DNA of 64,000 bases from Rhizobium sp. 2MFCol3.1 (GCF_000377565.1 NZ_KB898376.1:1-64000); one strand, 5' to 3'; shown: positions 54,833-64,000, numbered from the stretch's first letter. The notes: a model not told the origin generated them from the sequence alone. Numbers and translations: made by a program.

Positions 54833-55783
54833 TCAGCCTCTCGCTTCGGCGATCACGGCACCGAGCGTGCGCTCGACGAGATCGACTTTGAACTTGTTCT
54901 CTTCGGTCGGACGGGCGTCGGCGAGGAGGATCCCGGCGGCCGCTCTTGCTCCCTTACCGAGTTCTGCGTCCGCCGCGTCGACGCGCCACGGCTTGTGGGC
55001 AACGCCTCCAACCGCCACCCTCCCCGTTCCGTCAGACTGAATGACGGCGCCAACAGAAACCAAGGCAAACGCGTATGACGCGCGGTCGCGGACCTTGCGG
55101 TAGATATGCTTGCCGCCGACTGGAGGTGGCAGCACGACTGCGGTAATGAACTCTCCTTGGTCTAGAACCGTCTCGATATGTGGCGTATCGCCAGGCAGCC
55201 GGTGGAAGTCGGCGATCGGGATCGAGCGGTGGGTCCCGTCCCGCTTGACTGTCTCGACGACCGCGTCGAGCACGCGCATCGCGATCGCCATGTCGCTTGG
55301 ATGCGTGGCAATGCAAGCGTCGCTGACGCCCACCACCGCGTGTTGGCGGCTAAAGCCGCCAATGGCGGAACAGCCGCTTCCCGGCGACCGCTTATTGCAA
55401 GGCTGGGCAGTGTCGTAGAAATACGGACAGCGCGTCCGCTGTAGAAGATTGCCCGCGGTCGTCGCTTTGTTGCGCAGCTGTCCCGAAGCGCCTGCCAGAA
55501 GAGCTCGAGAGAGAAGGCCGTAATCACGACGGATCACTTGGTCTGCAGCCAGGTCGGTATTGCGCACCAGGGCGCCGATGCGTAGGCCCCCTTCGGTGGT
55601 TTTCTCAATCTTGTCCAGTCCGAGATCATTGACGTCGATGAGATGCGTCGGCTTCTCAATTTCCAACTTCATCAGGTCGAGAAGATTCGTACCTCCGGCG
55701 ATGAACTTGGCTTCGGGATTATTTGCGGCCGCCTTGGCCGCGGCCTCCGCAGAGGAGGCGCGTTCATATGTAAAGGCCTTCAT
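54833..55783 (-). CDS. paoB: Aldehyde oxidoreductase FAD-binding subunit
   Basis: 316 residues. KFIAGGTNLLDLMKLEIEKP is the FAD-binding loop. The insert LLQRTRCPYFYDTAQPCNKR, SPGSGCSAIGG has the cysteines that bind an extra [4Fe-4S] cluster in PaoB-type subunits, distinguishing it from ordinary xanthine dehydrogenases. It passes electrons to the final acceptor. It overlaps the iron-sulfur subunit gene by 4 bases. Confidence 0.9.
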   Translation of the reverse strand: MKAFTYERASSAEAAAKAAANNPEAKFIAGGTNLLDLMKLEIEKPTHLIDVNDLGLDKIEKTTEGGLRIGALVRNTDLAADQVIRRDYGLLSRALLAGASGQLRNKATTAGNLLQRTRCPYFYDTAQPCNKRSPGSGCSAIGGFSRQHAVVGVSDACIATHPSDMAIAMRVLDAVVETVKRDGTHRSIPIADFHRLPGDTPHIETVLDQGEFITAVVLPPPVGGKHIYRKVRDRASYAFALVSVGAVIQSDGTGRVAVGGVAHKPWRVDAADAELGKGARAAAGILLADARPTEENKFKVDLVERTLGAVIAEARG

Positions 55784-56421
55784 GCCGGCACTCCTGCAAC
55801 TTCATTGATCGCATCGAGAATGTTGGAGTATGCCCCGCATCGACAGATATTGCCGCTCATGCGCTCGCGGATTTCGGCGGATGTAAGGGCCGCCTGCTCG
55901 GTCAGATCTTCGGTTACATGGCTCGGAATGTTGGCTTTGATCTCCTCGAGCACAGCCACGGACGAACAGATCTGTCCGGGTGTACAGTAGCCGCATTGGA
56001 AGCCGTCATGTTTGACGAAGGCGGCTTGCATTGGATGCAGATTGCCAGGCTGGCCGAGCCCCTCGATCGTCGTGATTGAGGCGCCGTCGTGCATGACGGC
56101 AAGCGTCAGACAGGAATTAATGCGACGGCCGTCGACCATGACCGTGCAGGCGCCGCATTGCCCGTGGTCGCAGCCCTTTTTCGTGCCGGTCAAATGCAGG
56201 TGTTCGCGCAAGGCGTCAAGCAAGGTTGTTCGGTTGTCGACAACCAATGTCTGTTGCGCGCCGTTCACCGAAAATGCCACAGAGGTGGTGAGGTCCATCG
56301 TACTCCCCGAAGATTGTGCTGCCGCCGCAAGCGGTGCGACGACGCTGGTCGCTGCCAAAGTTGCAGCGGACGTGATAAATAAGTCTCGTCGAGAGATTTC
56401 AAGTTGCTTGGTGGTTCGCAT
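55780..56421 (-). CDS. paoA: Aldehyde oxidoreductase [2Fe-2S] subunit, Tat-exported
   Basis: 213 residues. A twin-arginine signal (SRRDLFITSAATLAATSVVA) shows periplasmic export of the folded complex. Two [2Fe-2S] sites follow: the plant-ferredoxin-type CDHGQCGACTVMVDG with a later Cys, and the helical CGYCTPGQI ... NICRCGAYSNI. First gene of the operon; no nearby regulator is visible on this side. Confidence 0.9.
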   Translation of the reverse strand: MRTTKQLEISRRDLFITSAATLAATSVVAPLAAAAQSSGSTMDLTTSVAFSVNGAQQTLVVDNRTTLLDALREHLHLTGTKKGCDHGQCGACTVMVDGRRINSCLTLAVMHDGASITTIEGLGQPGNLHPMQAAFVKHDGFQCGYCTPGQICSSVAVLEEIKANIPSHVTEDLTEQAALTSAEIRERMSGNICRCGAYSNILDAINEVAGVPA

Positions 56422-56833
56422 GGCAAGCTCCGGGTCGACAGGTGGGCAGAAGGCGGTTTGAGCGGCACCACCTTAAGCGCATCGCCGTCAAAACAGATCG
56501 TCATTGCTGAACGAGCGACTGGACTGATTCGTTCCTGAACATAGGTCATTTGTCCTCTCGATGACGGGCCAAAGGCCTAGGCCACGAGACGCGGCTAAGG
56601 CGATCGCAAAGTAGGAGGGATTTCCGCCTAATGTCGCACGCGATAAGTGTCTCGCAGCAGAACCACTTCTGGGTACCAGCGGATTGAGCGCGCTCCAGAA
56701 CAGCGCCAATGCGCGCTCGCGCGAAGACCAGCTCGCAAAAAGCGCTGACCCGAGAACGCCATCGCAGCGAGCTCGCGGGCAGGCATTAGCGCTTTTTCAG
56801 GGATCCCACTTGGGGATGCCAGTAAGCGCTGAT
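56422..56833. other. Upstream region of pao operon with large inverted repeat
   Basis: No gene. AAAAAGCGCT (56737-56746) and AGCGCTTTTT (56788-56797) are perfect 10-bp inverted repeats separated by 41 bases. They could be paired regulator sites between the pao operon and the SDR gene, or the base of a long stem. Confidence 0.4.
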
Positions 56834-57625
56834 ATGTTGAATTGATCTTACAGGCAAAAAAGCACTCATAAGCGGGTCAACCGAAGGCATCGGTTATGCG
56901 ATCGCGCGACAGCTCGCAAGGGCTGGTGCGGACTCATTGTGAATGGCCGTTCGGACGGCAAGACTGCGGCAGCAGCTGAGCGTCTGCGAGGCGAAGGTGC
57001 CAAGGGCAATGTTTTGGCCGCTCCTGCTGACATAGCCACCGCTGAAGGCTGCACAGCTTTGTTCTCCAAGGTCCCGCAGGTTGATATTCTCATCAACAAC
57101 GCTGGCATTTTCCAGCCCCTCGATTTTTTCGAGGCCAGCGACGAAGTCTGGGACCGGCACTGGCAGGTCAACGTCATGTCAGCCGTCAGATTGTCGCGTG
57201 CCTATCTCCCCGGGATGCAGAAACGAAACTGGGGAAGGGTCATCTTTATAGCGTCGGAATCGGGCTTCAACATCCCGGTCGAGATGATCCACTACGGTGT
57301 CAGCAAGACAGCCGACATCGCGGTTGCCCGCGGTCTGGCCAAGCGCATGGCCGGGACTGGCGTCACCGTAAATTCCGTCCTTCCTGGACCGACACTTTCA
57401 CAAGGCGTGGATGCAATGCTTGCCGATGAGCGTAGCAAGACGGGCAAACCGATTGAAGCGGTCGCTGCCGATTTCGTCAAGCAACACCGCAGCACATCGA
57501 TCATCCAGCGAGCGGCGAGCGTCGACGAGATCGCTAATCTCGTCACCTATCTGTCTTCACCGCTGGCATCCGCCACGACAGGTGCCTCCGTGCGAGTGGA
57601 CGGCGGGGTAATCGATACGCTCTGA
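56834..57625 (+). pseudogene. SDR family oxidoreductase, frameshifted near the N-terminus
   Basis: The first 30 residues (GKKALISGSTEGIGYAIARQ, LARAGAD) and the rest (NGRSDGKTAAAAERL to RVDGGVIDTL, with catalytic YGVSKTADIAVARG) are in different frames. One base is missing at about 56933, where GAD should be followed by VIVNGRS. The apparent ATG at 56834 is also out of frame with the Rossmann start, so there is probably a second small lesion. The remaining 229-residue frame from 56939 lacks the NAD-binding glycines. Confidence 0.75.
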
Positions 57626-57692
57626 TTCCCGATCCCATCCTATAGAGAAGCGGTCTGTCCGACCGCTTGTCGACGGTTGATCGCCAGAGCGG

Positions 57693-57944
57693 CTATAACT
57701 GACGTCCTTGATCTTCGGCTTGCAGCCGCCTGACACGTAATCTGTCGGCATCGGCTTCGCGTCGAAGTCTCTCATTGGCCAGGTAATCTGTTGCAGATTG
57801 CTGCTTGAGCTGGGGACTTTCAGTACGCAATCTCGTTGATACTACGCCCAGTTTCGCCAAATTCTCGGTCAAAGATATGTTTCCTCGATTGCGCCAAAGG
57901 ACGCTGAAACTCGCAAAAGGATAAAGCTTCGACGGAGGTTCCAT
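57693..57944 (-). CDS. Hypothetical protein, 83 residues
   Basis: Begins MEPPSKLYPFASFSVLWRNR and ends in a basic, Arg/Gln-rich helix. No family recognised and no clear ribosome binding site, so the evidence is the coding-like composition only. Confidence 0.35.
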   Translation of the reverse strand: MEPPSKLYPFASFSVLWRNRGNISLTENLAKLGVVSTRLRTESPQLKQQSATDYLANERLRREADADRLRVRRLQAEDQGRQL

Positions 57945-57963
57945 CGACGGTGCCCGATCGGGG

Positions 57964-58152
57964 CTACGCTCGCCCTTCGAACGCCTGCAACATCATCAAC
58001 GTGCGATCATCAGTGTCTTGAACGACCAAGTGAGCATCGGACTGTTTCATCGGCTTCAATAGGTCAGGGTTGCCGCCCTGTGCAAATTGCAGCTTGGATT
58101 TATCGGAATCGACATCCTCGAGATCGGCTTTAAACTCAAGTGCGTTGGACAT
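57964..58152 (-). CDS. Small hypothetical stress-type protein, 62 residues
   Basis: Begins MSNALEFKADLEDVDSDKSK. GGAG lies seven bases before the ATG at 58152, and a full-consensus EcfG-type promoter lies 39 bases upstream. No family recognised. Confidence 0.6.
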   Translation of the reverse strand: MSNALEFKADLEDVDSDKSKLQFAQGGNPDLLKPMKQSDAHLVVQDTDDRTLMMLQAFEGRA

Positions 58153-58191
58153 GGCAGAGCTCCGCATTCGCGCTAGGGAATTTGGACGCTT

Positions 58192-58216
58192 AACGAGAAA
58201 CCTGCGTCCTTGTTCC
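58192..58216 (-). promoter_or_regulatory. Candidate EcfG promoter of 62-residue protein gene
   Basis: Minus strand GGAAC (58212-58216), 17-base spacer, GTT (58192-58194). Confidence 0.7.
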
Positions 58217-58402
58217 AGGCATCTACATGGAATCTGTAATCCCAACTTGGCCGCAAGCATCCGTCGCGCTCCATCGCCGGTATCGGTCCGAGCCTAAATC
58301 AAAGTTCGAGCTGATGCTACCATTTCAAACTGTTTCTGGTAGCGCCTTTTAGGCGGCACCTTCTGCGTTGACGCGGCGGCGTCATGACACCATCTGTTTA
58401 GT

Positions 58403-59041
58403 ATGAACAAATCGAAGACTAAAAACAAAGAAGCGGACGAGCCCGAACTGATGAGGGAATGGACCCTTCCGGTGGAAGCAACGCTTGGATCCGCTGTCCG
58501 GGTTAAGGGAATCTTGCAGGAATTGCGCGCTCGCTTGCCGCCCGCGGTCAGGAAGTCTCTCGATATGCAAACAGGTGCCCTCATCCTGATCATGCCTGAG
58601 ACCTCGAAGACGGCGTTTCGCACGACGTCATCGGCTGTGTCGCAGGCGCTTAAGAACATTGCGAGGCTTCCCATCATACCTCGCGAGATCGAAGACATTC
58701 TGGCTATCACGACCTCTGAGCGGAAACGCTGGCTCGAAGATGGTCGGCTAAAAAGCGCCGGTACCAGGACCGTGAGGTTGCAAGGTAGAGCGCGACAGAT
58801 CACTTTTCATGTGTTCGATCCACGCGTTGAGGATCTTCTCAATCGTGGCTCGGTTGATGAGTGGCGCGAAGCGGATGCCGCCCTCAAGGCTGAGAACCGC
58901 AGGCGTGCGGCTTACCAGGCAAAGCTTACCCGGTCGCTGAGGAAGCAGGCGCCAGGACAGACAGCCAATGTGACCGTTGGCGAGGATGCTACAGGTCTTA
59001 GCGGGTGGGCCGAATTCGGGAATGACGGTTTGCTGCGATAA
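58403..59041 (+). CDS. Hypothetical basic protein, 212 residues
   Basis: Begins MNKSKTKNKEADEPELMREW. A central helical part (SQALKNIARLPIIPREIEDI, LAITTSERKRWLEDGRL) and Arg-rich C-terminal part could bind nucleic acid, but no domain is recognised. The frame is long and coding-like. It stands alone between stress genes and dnaE2. Confidence 0.55.
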   Translation: MNKSKTKNKEADEPELMREWTLPVEATLGSAVRVKGILQELRARLPPAVRKSLDMQTGALILIMPETSKTAFRTTSSAVSQALKNIARLPIIPREIEDILAITTSERKRWLEDGRLKSAGTRTVRLQGRARQITFHVFDPRVEDLLNRGSVDEWREADAALKAENRRRAAYQAKLTRSLRKQAPGQTANVTVGEDATGLSGWAEFGNDGLLR

Positions 59042-59503
59042 GTCGCCGTCTTGGATCATTTACGAATTGAGCGACGGCAAACATGCGCGTCAGTAGTGAA
59101 GCTTGAACCAATAGCGTCCCACTCCGAGCCCAAGCACATCCGTGTGCGGGAAGGCTCAAGTCCAAACCGAGCGTTTTGCTGTCCGCAAGGATAAAAAAGC
59201 GCCGCCCAGAAGACCGTAGGGATGAAGACCGCGATCATCGGGCCACCTGAACCTAGCACCGTTTGCTATCTCTTTTCCTGCCTTGATGATATGCTATTTG
59301 ACGGCGAAAAACATGGCTGATCCCAATGCCGGCTTCTTCAAGGTGACGAACGCGACCGGGCGCGATCCATGCATCAGACCCTTATTTGCATGATCTGCGT
59401 ATCTTACGACCCTGTTCGTGGCAAACTCATACGACTGACTGGCCAACGCTTGATATTTTATCCAGCTGGCGTTTCGGGCCTTTTGTGGTTTAGACCGCGG
59501 GTC
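59042..59503. other. Intergenic, no gene supported
   Basis: Convergent region between the basic protein gene and dnaE2. A 26-codon plus-strand frame near 59313-59393 (MADPNAGFFKVTNATGRDP) is too short and unsupported to call. Confidence 0.35.
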
Positions 59504-62500
59504 TTAGTGAAAATTCCGGCTCTTGATCTTGAGTCTGTCGATATGGAGGTCAGGAATGAAGATATTCCGCGGCTTGATTGGATCTCGGCTGTCATGACCG
59601 GCGGGGCCCCCGTGAGCGAATTCATCACCTCGCCCGCTTGGCAGTACGAAGCCAGCGTCTCGGTCCGCCAAGCCGGATAGGTCCGCGGTCAAGTCGAACA
59701 ATTGCTGGGCGACGAGATGAACAACCTCTCCTTCCCGCTGGATGCGACCGTTGATCGCCATCATCGATGCCCCAAGTACGACTTGGCGTCGACGCTCGAA
59801 CAACGATGGCCAGACAACAATGTTGGCGGGTCCGGTCTCGTCTTCGATGGTGATGAACATGACGCCCTTGGCGCTCCCCGGCTTCTGTCGCACCAATACA
59901 AGGCCCGCCGTCATCACCCAGCGGCCGTCGCGAGCGCTCATGGCTTCGGCGCAAGTGACGATCCGGCGCCCACTCAAATCCCTGCGAAGGAAGGCGATCG
60001 GATGTTCTCGCAGCGTCAAGCCGACATGGCTGTAGTCCTCCACAACGTTATGGCCTTCAGTCATCTGGCGGAGCTCGACCGTTGGCTCCTGCTGTTCGGA
60101 GACCGCGCGATCCTCACGCTCGGCCGCAGCCGCGAACAATGGCAGCGGCTCGTCGCGCAACGCTTTGATCGCCCATAGAGCGTCGCGCCGTTGGAGACCC
60201 AGCGACGGCCGGAACGCATCAGCCTCGGCCAGTTCGACAAGAGAGTCCGCCGGCACATTCGCCCGACGCCACATGTCATCAACAGTCTCGAACGCGCGGT
60301 TCATACGGGCCGAGACGATCCGAGCGGCACTGGCATTCGGCAGCCCTTTGATGAGCCTCATTCCTAGACGAACAGCGTGACGATGGGAGCCTTCAATTTC
60401 CTCAAGCGTGCAGTCCCAACGCGATCGGTTGACGCAGACAGGTCGGATTTCAACGCCATGGCTTCGGGCATCTGCGACAATCTGGGCAACAGCGTAAAAA
60501 CCCATTGGTTGACTGTTCACCAGGGCGGCACAGAAGACCTCAGGATGATGGCATTTCATCCAGTTGGACGCGTAGGCAATCAGCGCGAAGGATGCGGCAT
60601 GGCTCTCTGGAAAGCCGTAGGACCCGAACCCCTCGAGCTGGCTGAAGGTCTTTTCGGCGAATTCGGGACTGTATCCATTGCGCACCATCCCGTCGACGAG
60701 CTTTGCCTTGAACTTAGAAACGCCGCCGGTGAATTTGAACGTGGCCATACTCTTTCGGAGCTGGTCTGCCTCGCCGCCGGTAAATCCGGCGCAGACCATC
60801 GCCACCTTCATCGCACTTTCCTGAAAAAGTGGGACGCCCAGCGTCTTGCCGAGAACCGCTTCAAGCTCAGGCGTCGGATACTCAACCTTTTCCTTACCCT
60901 CACGGCGGCGCAGATAAGGATGGACCATGTCGCCTTGTATCGGACCAGGCCTGACAATTGCAACCTGGATGACCAGGTCGTAGAACGTCTGCGGCTTCAA
61001 ACGCGGTAACATCGCCATCTGCGCCCTGCTTTCCACTTGGAAAGTCCCCAAGGTGTCGGCTCGTCGGATCATGGCATAAGTCGCGGGATCCTCCTGCGGT
61101 ATGCTGGCGAGATCAAGCGGGATATCCTTATGCTGCTTTAGCAGTTCGAATGCTTTAGCCATGCAAGTGAGCATACCGATGGCGAGCACGTCCACCTTCA
61201 TGAACTTCAAAGCCTCGATGTCATCCTTGTCCCATTCGATGACCTGACGATCGGCCATGGTTGCAGGCTCGATCGGAACAAGATTGTCAAGACGGTCATG
61301 CGTGAGAACAAATCCACCCGGATGCTGGCCCAGATGGCGGGGTGCCCCCATTAGCTGCTGCGCGAGCTTGAGCGTAAGGGCCAGGCGACGATCATTCGGA
61401 TTGAGGCCTCGCGTCTCGAGTCTCTGATCCGTAACCAGTTCTTCCGACCAATGCCACATTCCTGACGACAAAGCCTTGATGACATCCTCAGGCAGGCCTA
61501 GCGCCTTGCCGACATCACGGATTGCCCCCTTGGCTCGATAGCGATTCACGGTGGCGCAAAGGGCCGCCTTGTCCTTGCCATAGGTCTTGTAAATCCACTG
61601 GATGACTTCCTCTCGTCGCTCGTGCTCGAAGTCGACATCGATGTCCGGCGGCTCGTCACGCTCTTTCGATACAAATCTCTCGAACAGCAGGTCATTGGTC
61701 TCCGGATCGATCGAAGTGACGCCGAGGATGTAGCAGATCGCGCTATTTGCCGCCGATCCCCTACCCTGGCAAATGATGCCCTGGCTCCTGGCGAACCGGA
61801 CAATCGAGAAGACCGTCAAAAAATAGGGGGCATACTGCATCTCCTTGATCAGGTCGAGTTCGTGGCGGATCGCCTTCACCACCTTTTGGGGCACGCCCTC
61901 CGGATAGCGGTTCGGGAGGCACTCGCGGACATAATGCTCGAGCGACTGCTGCGCATCCATGCCCTCAACAATGGCTTCAAGCGGATACTGGTATGTCAGT
62001 TCGTCGAGGCTAAAGCGGCAGCGGTTGACGATCTCCATCGTCCGGGCGAGTGCCTCCTTATATCGTGGAAACAGTCTGGCCATCTCCTCGGGAGGCTTCA
62101 GGTAACGGTCCGCGTGGCGCTCGCGCTCAAAGCCTACTTCGTCAATGGTTGTCCTGTTGCGAATGCAGGTCACGACATCCTGGAGCTGCCGGCGGCCAGG
62201 CTCGTGGAACAAGACATCGTTGGTGACCACGGTCTTCACCCGGAACTTCGTCGCCATGTTCGAAATCTCGTGCAGCCGAAGCTGATCATTCGGGCGGCGA
62301 CGCAGGCTGAGGGACACATATGCCCGGTCGCGGAAGATGTCCGCCGTCTTCCTGAGCTGGACCGCGCACACTTCGTCCGCAAGGTCAGGAACCAGGATGC
62401 CAATTAGACCGTCGGCAAAGAGCGCAACGTCACTTAACGTCAGGGTGCAGTTCGCCTTGCCGCCGCGCTCCTTGCCGAGTGTCAGCAGGCGCGTAAGCCT

Positions 62501-62758
62501 GGAATAGGCCGCGCGATCCGTTGGGTAGACCAGAAGTGACATACCATCCTGGAGGTCCAGCCGACAGCCGACGACAAGCCGAACCCCGGTAGCGCGCGAT
62601 GCTTCCAAGGCGCGAACGATCCCGGCAAGGGAGTTGCGGTCGACGATCCCCAGCCCCTCGATGCCCATCGCCTTGGCCGTGGCGAACAGCTCGTCGGCAG
62701 ATGACGCACCCCGCAAAAAGCTGAAGTGGCTCGTGACCTGTAGCTCGGCGTAGGTCAT
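59504..62758 (-). CDS. dnaE2: Error-prone DNA polymerase III alpha subunit
   Basis: 1,084 residues, the normal DnaE2 length. The N-terminal PHP domain (ELQVTSHFSFLRGASSADEL), palm motif DEPPDIDVDFEHERREEVIQ, the finger region (GFGSYGFPESHAASFALIAY) and a C-terminal OB fold (ITIEDETGPANIVVWPSLFE) are all present. It is the lesion-bypass polymerase of the ImuA-ImuB-DnaE2 mutasome, induced by the SOS response. The ATG at 62758 overlaps the imuB stop by 4 bases. imuA should lie upstream outside the window. Confidence 0.95.
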   Translation of the reverse strand: MTYAELQVTSHFSFLRGASSADELFATAKAMGIEGLGIVDRNSLAGIVRALEASRATGVRLVVGCRLDLQDGMSLLVYPTDRAAYSRLTRLLTLGKERGGKANCTLTLSDVALFADGLIGILVPDLADEVCAVQLRKTADIFRDRAYVSLSLRRRPNDQLRLHEISNMATKFRVKTVVTNDVLFHEPGRRQLQDVVTCIRNRTTIDEVGFERERHADRYLKPPEEMARLFPRYKEALARTMEIVNRCRFSLDELTYQYPLEAIVEGMDAQQSLEHYVRECLPNRYPEGVPQKVVKAIRHELDLIKEMQYAPYFLTVFSIVRFARSQGIICQGRGSAANSAICYILGVTSIDPETNDLLFERFVSKERDEPPDIDVDFEHERREEVIQWIYKTYGKDKAALCATVNRYRAKGAIRDVGKALGLPEDVIKALSSGMWHWSEELVTDQRLETRGLNPNDRRLALTLKLAQQLMGAPRHLGQHPGGFVLTHDRLDNLVPIEPATMADRQVIEWDKDDIEALKFMKVDVLAIGMLTCMAKAFELLKQHKDIPLDLASIPQEDPATYAMIRRADTLGTFQVESRAQMAMLPRLKPQTFYDLVIQVAIVRPGPIQGDMVHPYLRRREGKEKVEYPTPELEAVLGKTLGVPLFQESAMKVAMVCAGFTGGEADQLRKSMATFKFTGGVSKFKAKLVDGMVRNGYSPEFAEKTFSQLEGFGSYGFPESHAASFALIAYASNWMKCHHPEVFCAALVNSQPMGFYAVAQIVADARSHGVEIRPVCVNRSRWDCTLEEIEGSHRHAVRLGMRLIKGLPNASAARIVSARMNRAFETVDDMWRRANVPADSLVELAEADAFRPSLGLQRRDALWAIKALRDEPLPLFAAAAEREDRAVSEQQEPTVELRQMTEGHNVVEDYSHVGLTLREHPIAFLRRDLSGRRIVTCAEAMSARDGRWVMTAGLVLVRQKPGSAKGVMFITIEDETGPANIVVWPSLFERRRQVVLGASMMAINGRIQREGEVVHLVAQQLFDLTADLSGLADRDAGFVLPSGRGDEFAHGGPAGHDSRDPIKPRNIFIPDLHIDRLKIKSRNFH

Positions 62759-64000
62759 GCGAATATTCCATGCACGAACCACCGATGCGATCCGGTCTCA
62801 GGATCGACGCCGTCGCCTTGGCGAAAAATCCAAAGGCGCTCTCCGCCATCACCCTCGATGACAAAATAGTCGCGGACGGCCTCAAGCTCGGCATCGCGTC
62901 GCCACCATTCTCCGAACACGCGCTCGGGACCGTCGGCGCGTTTGACCTTTATCCGTCGCCCACGCCAGACAATACTGGCCGGAGGATAGTCAGGCATCAG
63001 GGCGATTGCGTCGATGCGATCCGGTCGAGCCAGCAGGCGCACAGGACGTGGCCAGTGAAGCGACCAGGTGTCGTCGGCAACCGCGGCGACGGCAGCAATC
63101 CGCTGAACACTGCGTTCAGGCACGTCAGATGCGACTGGGCCAATCCTGTAAACCCGTTGCCCTCGATTGCCAAACACGTCGATCAGCGGCGTGACATCGG
63201 TCACCTCGTCTTCGACGAGCGCCGACGCTGTCTGCAGCGCGTCAAGCGGCTCCGTCATTACCGCCACCAGTGTCAGCTTCTCGATGCCGTAGCCGGGTTC
63301 GATCTTTTCCGTGCGATCGCGGAACAACTTGGCCAGCCAAGCTATGTCGCGCGCGGGCTTCGCGGTACCAGCGCGGATGGCCTGTCGGGTGCCATCCACC
63401 TTCTCGACAAGCAAATCGGTCCGGCGCACGCCTAAGCCTTTGCGCTGAAGCTCCGTCACCAGCTCCTTGACCAGTCGGCCGACATACTTGTCGATCGTCT
63501 CCGCAGCGCCAATGGGTTCAGCAAATGCCCGGCTGACCTCAATCAGGTCTGGGGTCCGGATGGGATCGATTGGCTCCGCCATCCGGCCGAACATCTGGTC
63601 CAGCCGTCGGCCTAGCTCTGGGCCGAAGCGAAGCGCTAGTGGCGCTCGAGGCTTCGCCGCCAGCTCCCCGATCGTCCTGAAGCCGAGTGTGCGGAGATCG
63701 CTGGCAATCTTTGGCGGAAGCCGCAGAAGGGACAACGGCAAGCTGTCTACAGCTCGCACCGTTTCGCCAACAGGCACGATGACAGTCTCTCTTCGGATTG
63801 CGCGGGCACACGCATGGGCAGCGCCCCAGGTGTCAGCGATCGCGACACGCGCCGATAGCTTTTTCGCGCGAAAACGGTTGGCGATCCCGGTCAACATCGG
63901 CAGTTCGCCGCCTTGCAGATGATCTGCACCCTCGGTGTCCATGACGATCCCGTCAGGCGCATCCATCGCCACGATTGGGGAATACTGGCCAAGCGCCCAC
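62755..64000 (-). CDS. imuB: ImuB, Y-family polymerase-like mutasome subunit, partial
   Basis: The visible 415 residues lack the N-terminus, which lies beyond the window. LGQYSPIVAMDAPDGIVMDT, EGADHLQGGE and IADTWGAAHACARAI match ImuB proteins, which have a Y-family fold but lack full catalytic acids and act as the hub linking DnaE2 to the beta clamp. The reading frame is open to the window edge. Translationally coupled to dnaE2. Confidence 0.9.
   Translation of the reverse strand, partial: WALGQYSPIVAMDAPDGIVMDTEGADHLQGGELPMLTGIANRFRAKKLSARVAIADTWGAAHACARAIRRETVIVPVGETVRAVDSLPLSLLRLPPKIASDLRTLGFRTIGELAAKPRAPLALRFGPELGRRLDQMFGRMAEPIDPIRTPDLIEVSRAFAEPIGAAETIDKYVGRLVKELVTELQRKGLGVRRTDLLVEKVDGTRQAIRAGTAKPARDIAWLAKLFRDRTEKIEPGYGIEKLTLVAVMTEPLDALQTASALVEDEVTDVTPLIDVFGNRGQRVYRIGPVASDVPERSVQRIAAVAAVADDTWSLHWPRPVRLLARPDRIDAIALMPDYPPASIVWRGRRIKVKRADGPERVFGEWWRRDAELEAVRDYFVIEGDGGERLWIFRQGDGVDPETGSHRWFVHGIFA

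Overview
The window looks like an accessory region of a fast-growing Rhizobiaceae genome (Rhizobium or Agrobacterium type). The reasons are the high-GC alphaproteobacterial coding style, the rhizobial flagellin, an imuB-dnaE2 mutagenesis cassette, RbsABC-like sugar transport genes with a ROK regulator, and at least seven sites matching the alphaproteobacterial EcfG (RpoE2) promoter pattern GGAAC-N17-GTT in front of small stress-type genes. Chromosome or megaplasmid cannot be decided from the sequence. No rRNA, tRNA, CRISPR array or replication origin was seen.

Layout. 1-9.7 kb is a scrap-yard: a transposase start, a DUF1206 membrane protein and SDR, a GAF/PAS gene cut and joined to pieces of fhaB and xthA, a DUF1778/GNAT toxin-antitoxin pair, an IS256 remnant, a nucleotidyltransferase pair resembling AbiE-type systems, and an IS66 element with an intact 8-bp target duplication. 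9.8-13.2 kb holds a GH13 glucan enzyme, a J-domain protein and a hypothetical gene. 13.5-17.8 kb is the most interesting locus: four overlapping genes encoding a MotA/TolQ/ZorA-like membrane protein with a long coiled-coil tail, an OmpA/MotB/ZorB-like stator partner, a membrane-anchored vWA-like protein and a four-helix membrane coiled-coil protein. I read it as a candidate ion-driven motor complex without the known Zorya effectors. 18-41 kb mixes stress genes (PRC-barrel, BON, DUF2252, general-stress-like and small hydrophilic proteins), redox enzymes (curcumin-reductase-like, OYE, SDR, FMO-like), two regulator/target pairs with clear palindromes (TetR/oxidoreductase and CGNR/EamA), an orphan TadG-like vWA protein and a DUF2156 gene with a decayed second copy. 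41.7-49.8 kb has a flagellin gene with an internal stop, a frameshifted PF07090 gene, and a sugar ABC transporter whose ATPase and permease are fused, divergent from its ROK regulator. 49.8-57.6 kb has a DUF1772/LysR pair and a periplasmic aldehyde oxidoreductase operon (paoABC plus an XdhC chaperone). The window ends with dnaE2 and a partial imuB.

A recurring feature is the number of genes broken by one small lesion (corA, flagellin, the PF07090 gene, two SDRs, the DUF2156 copy). Either this region is decaying or the assembly carries single-base errors; raw reads would separate the two.
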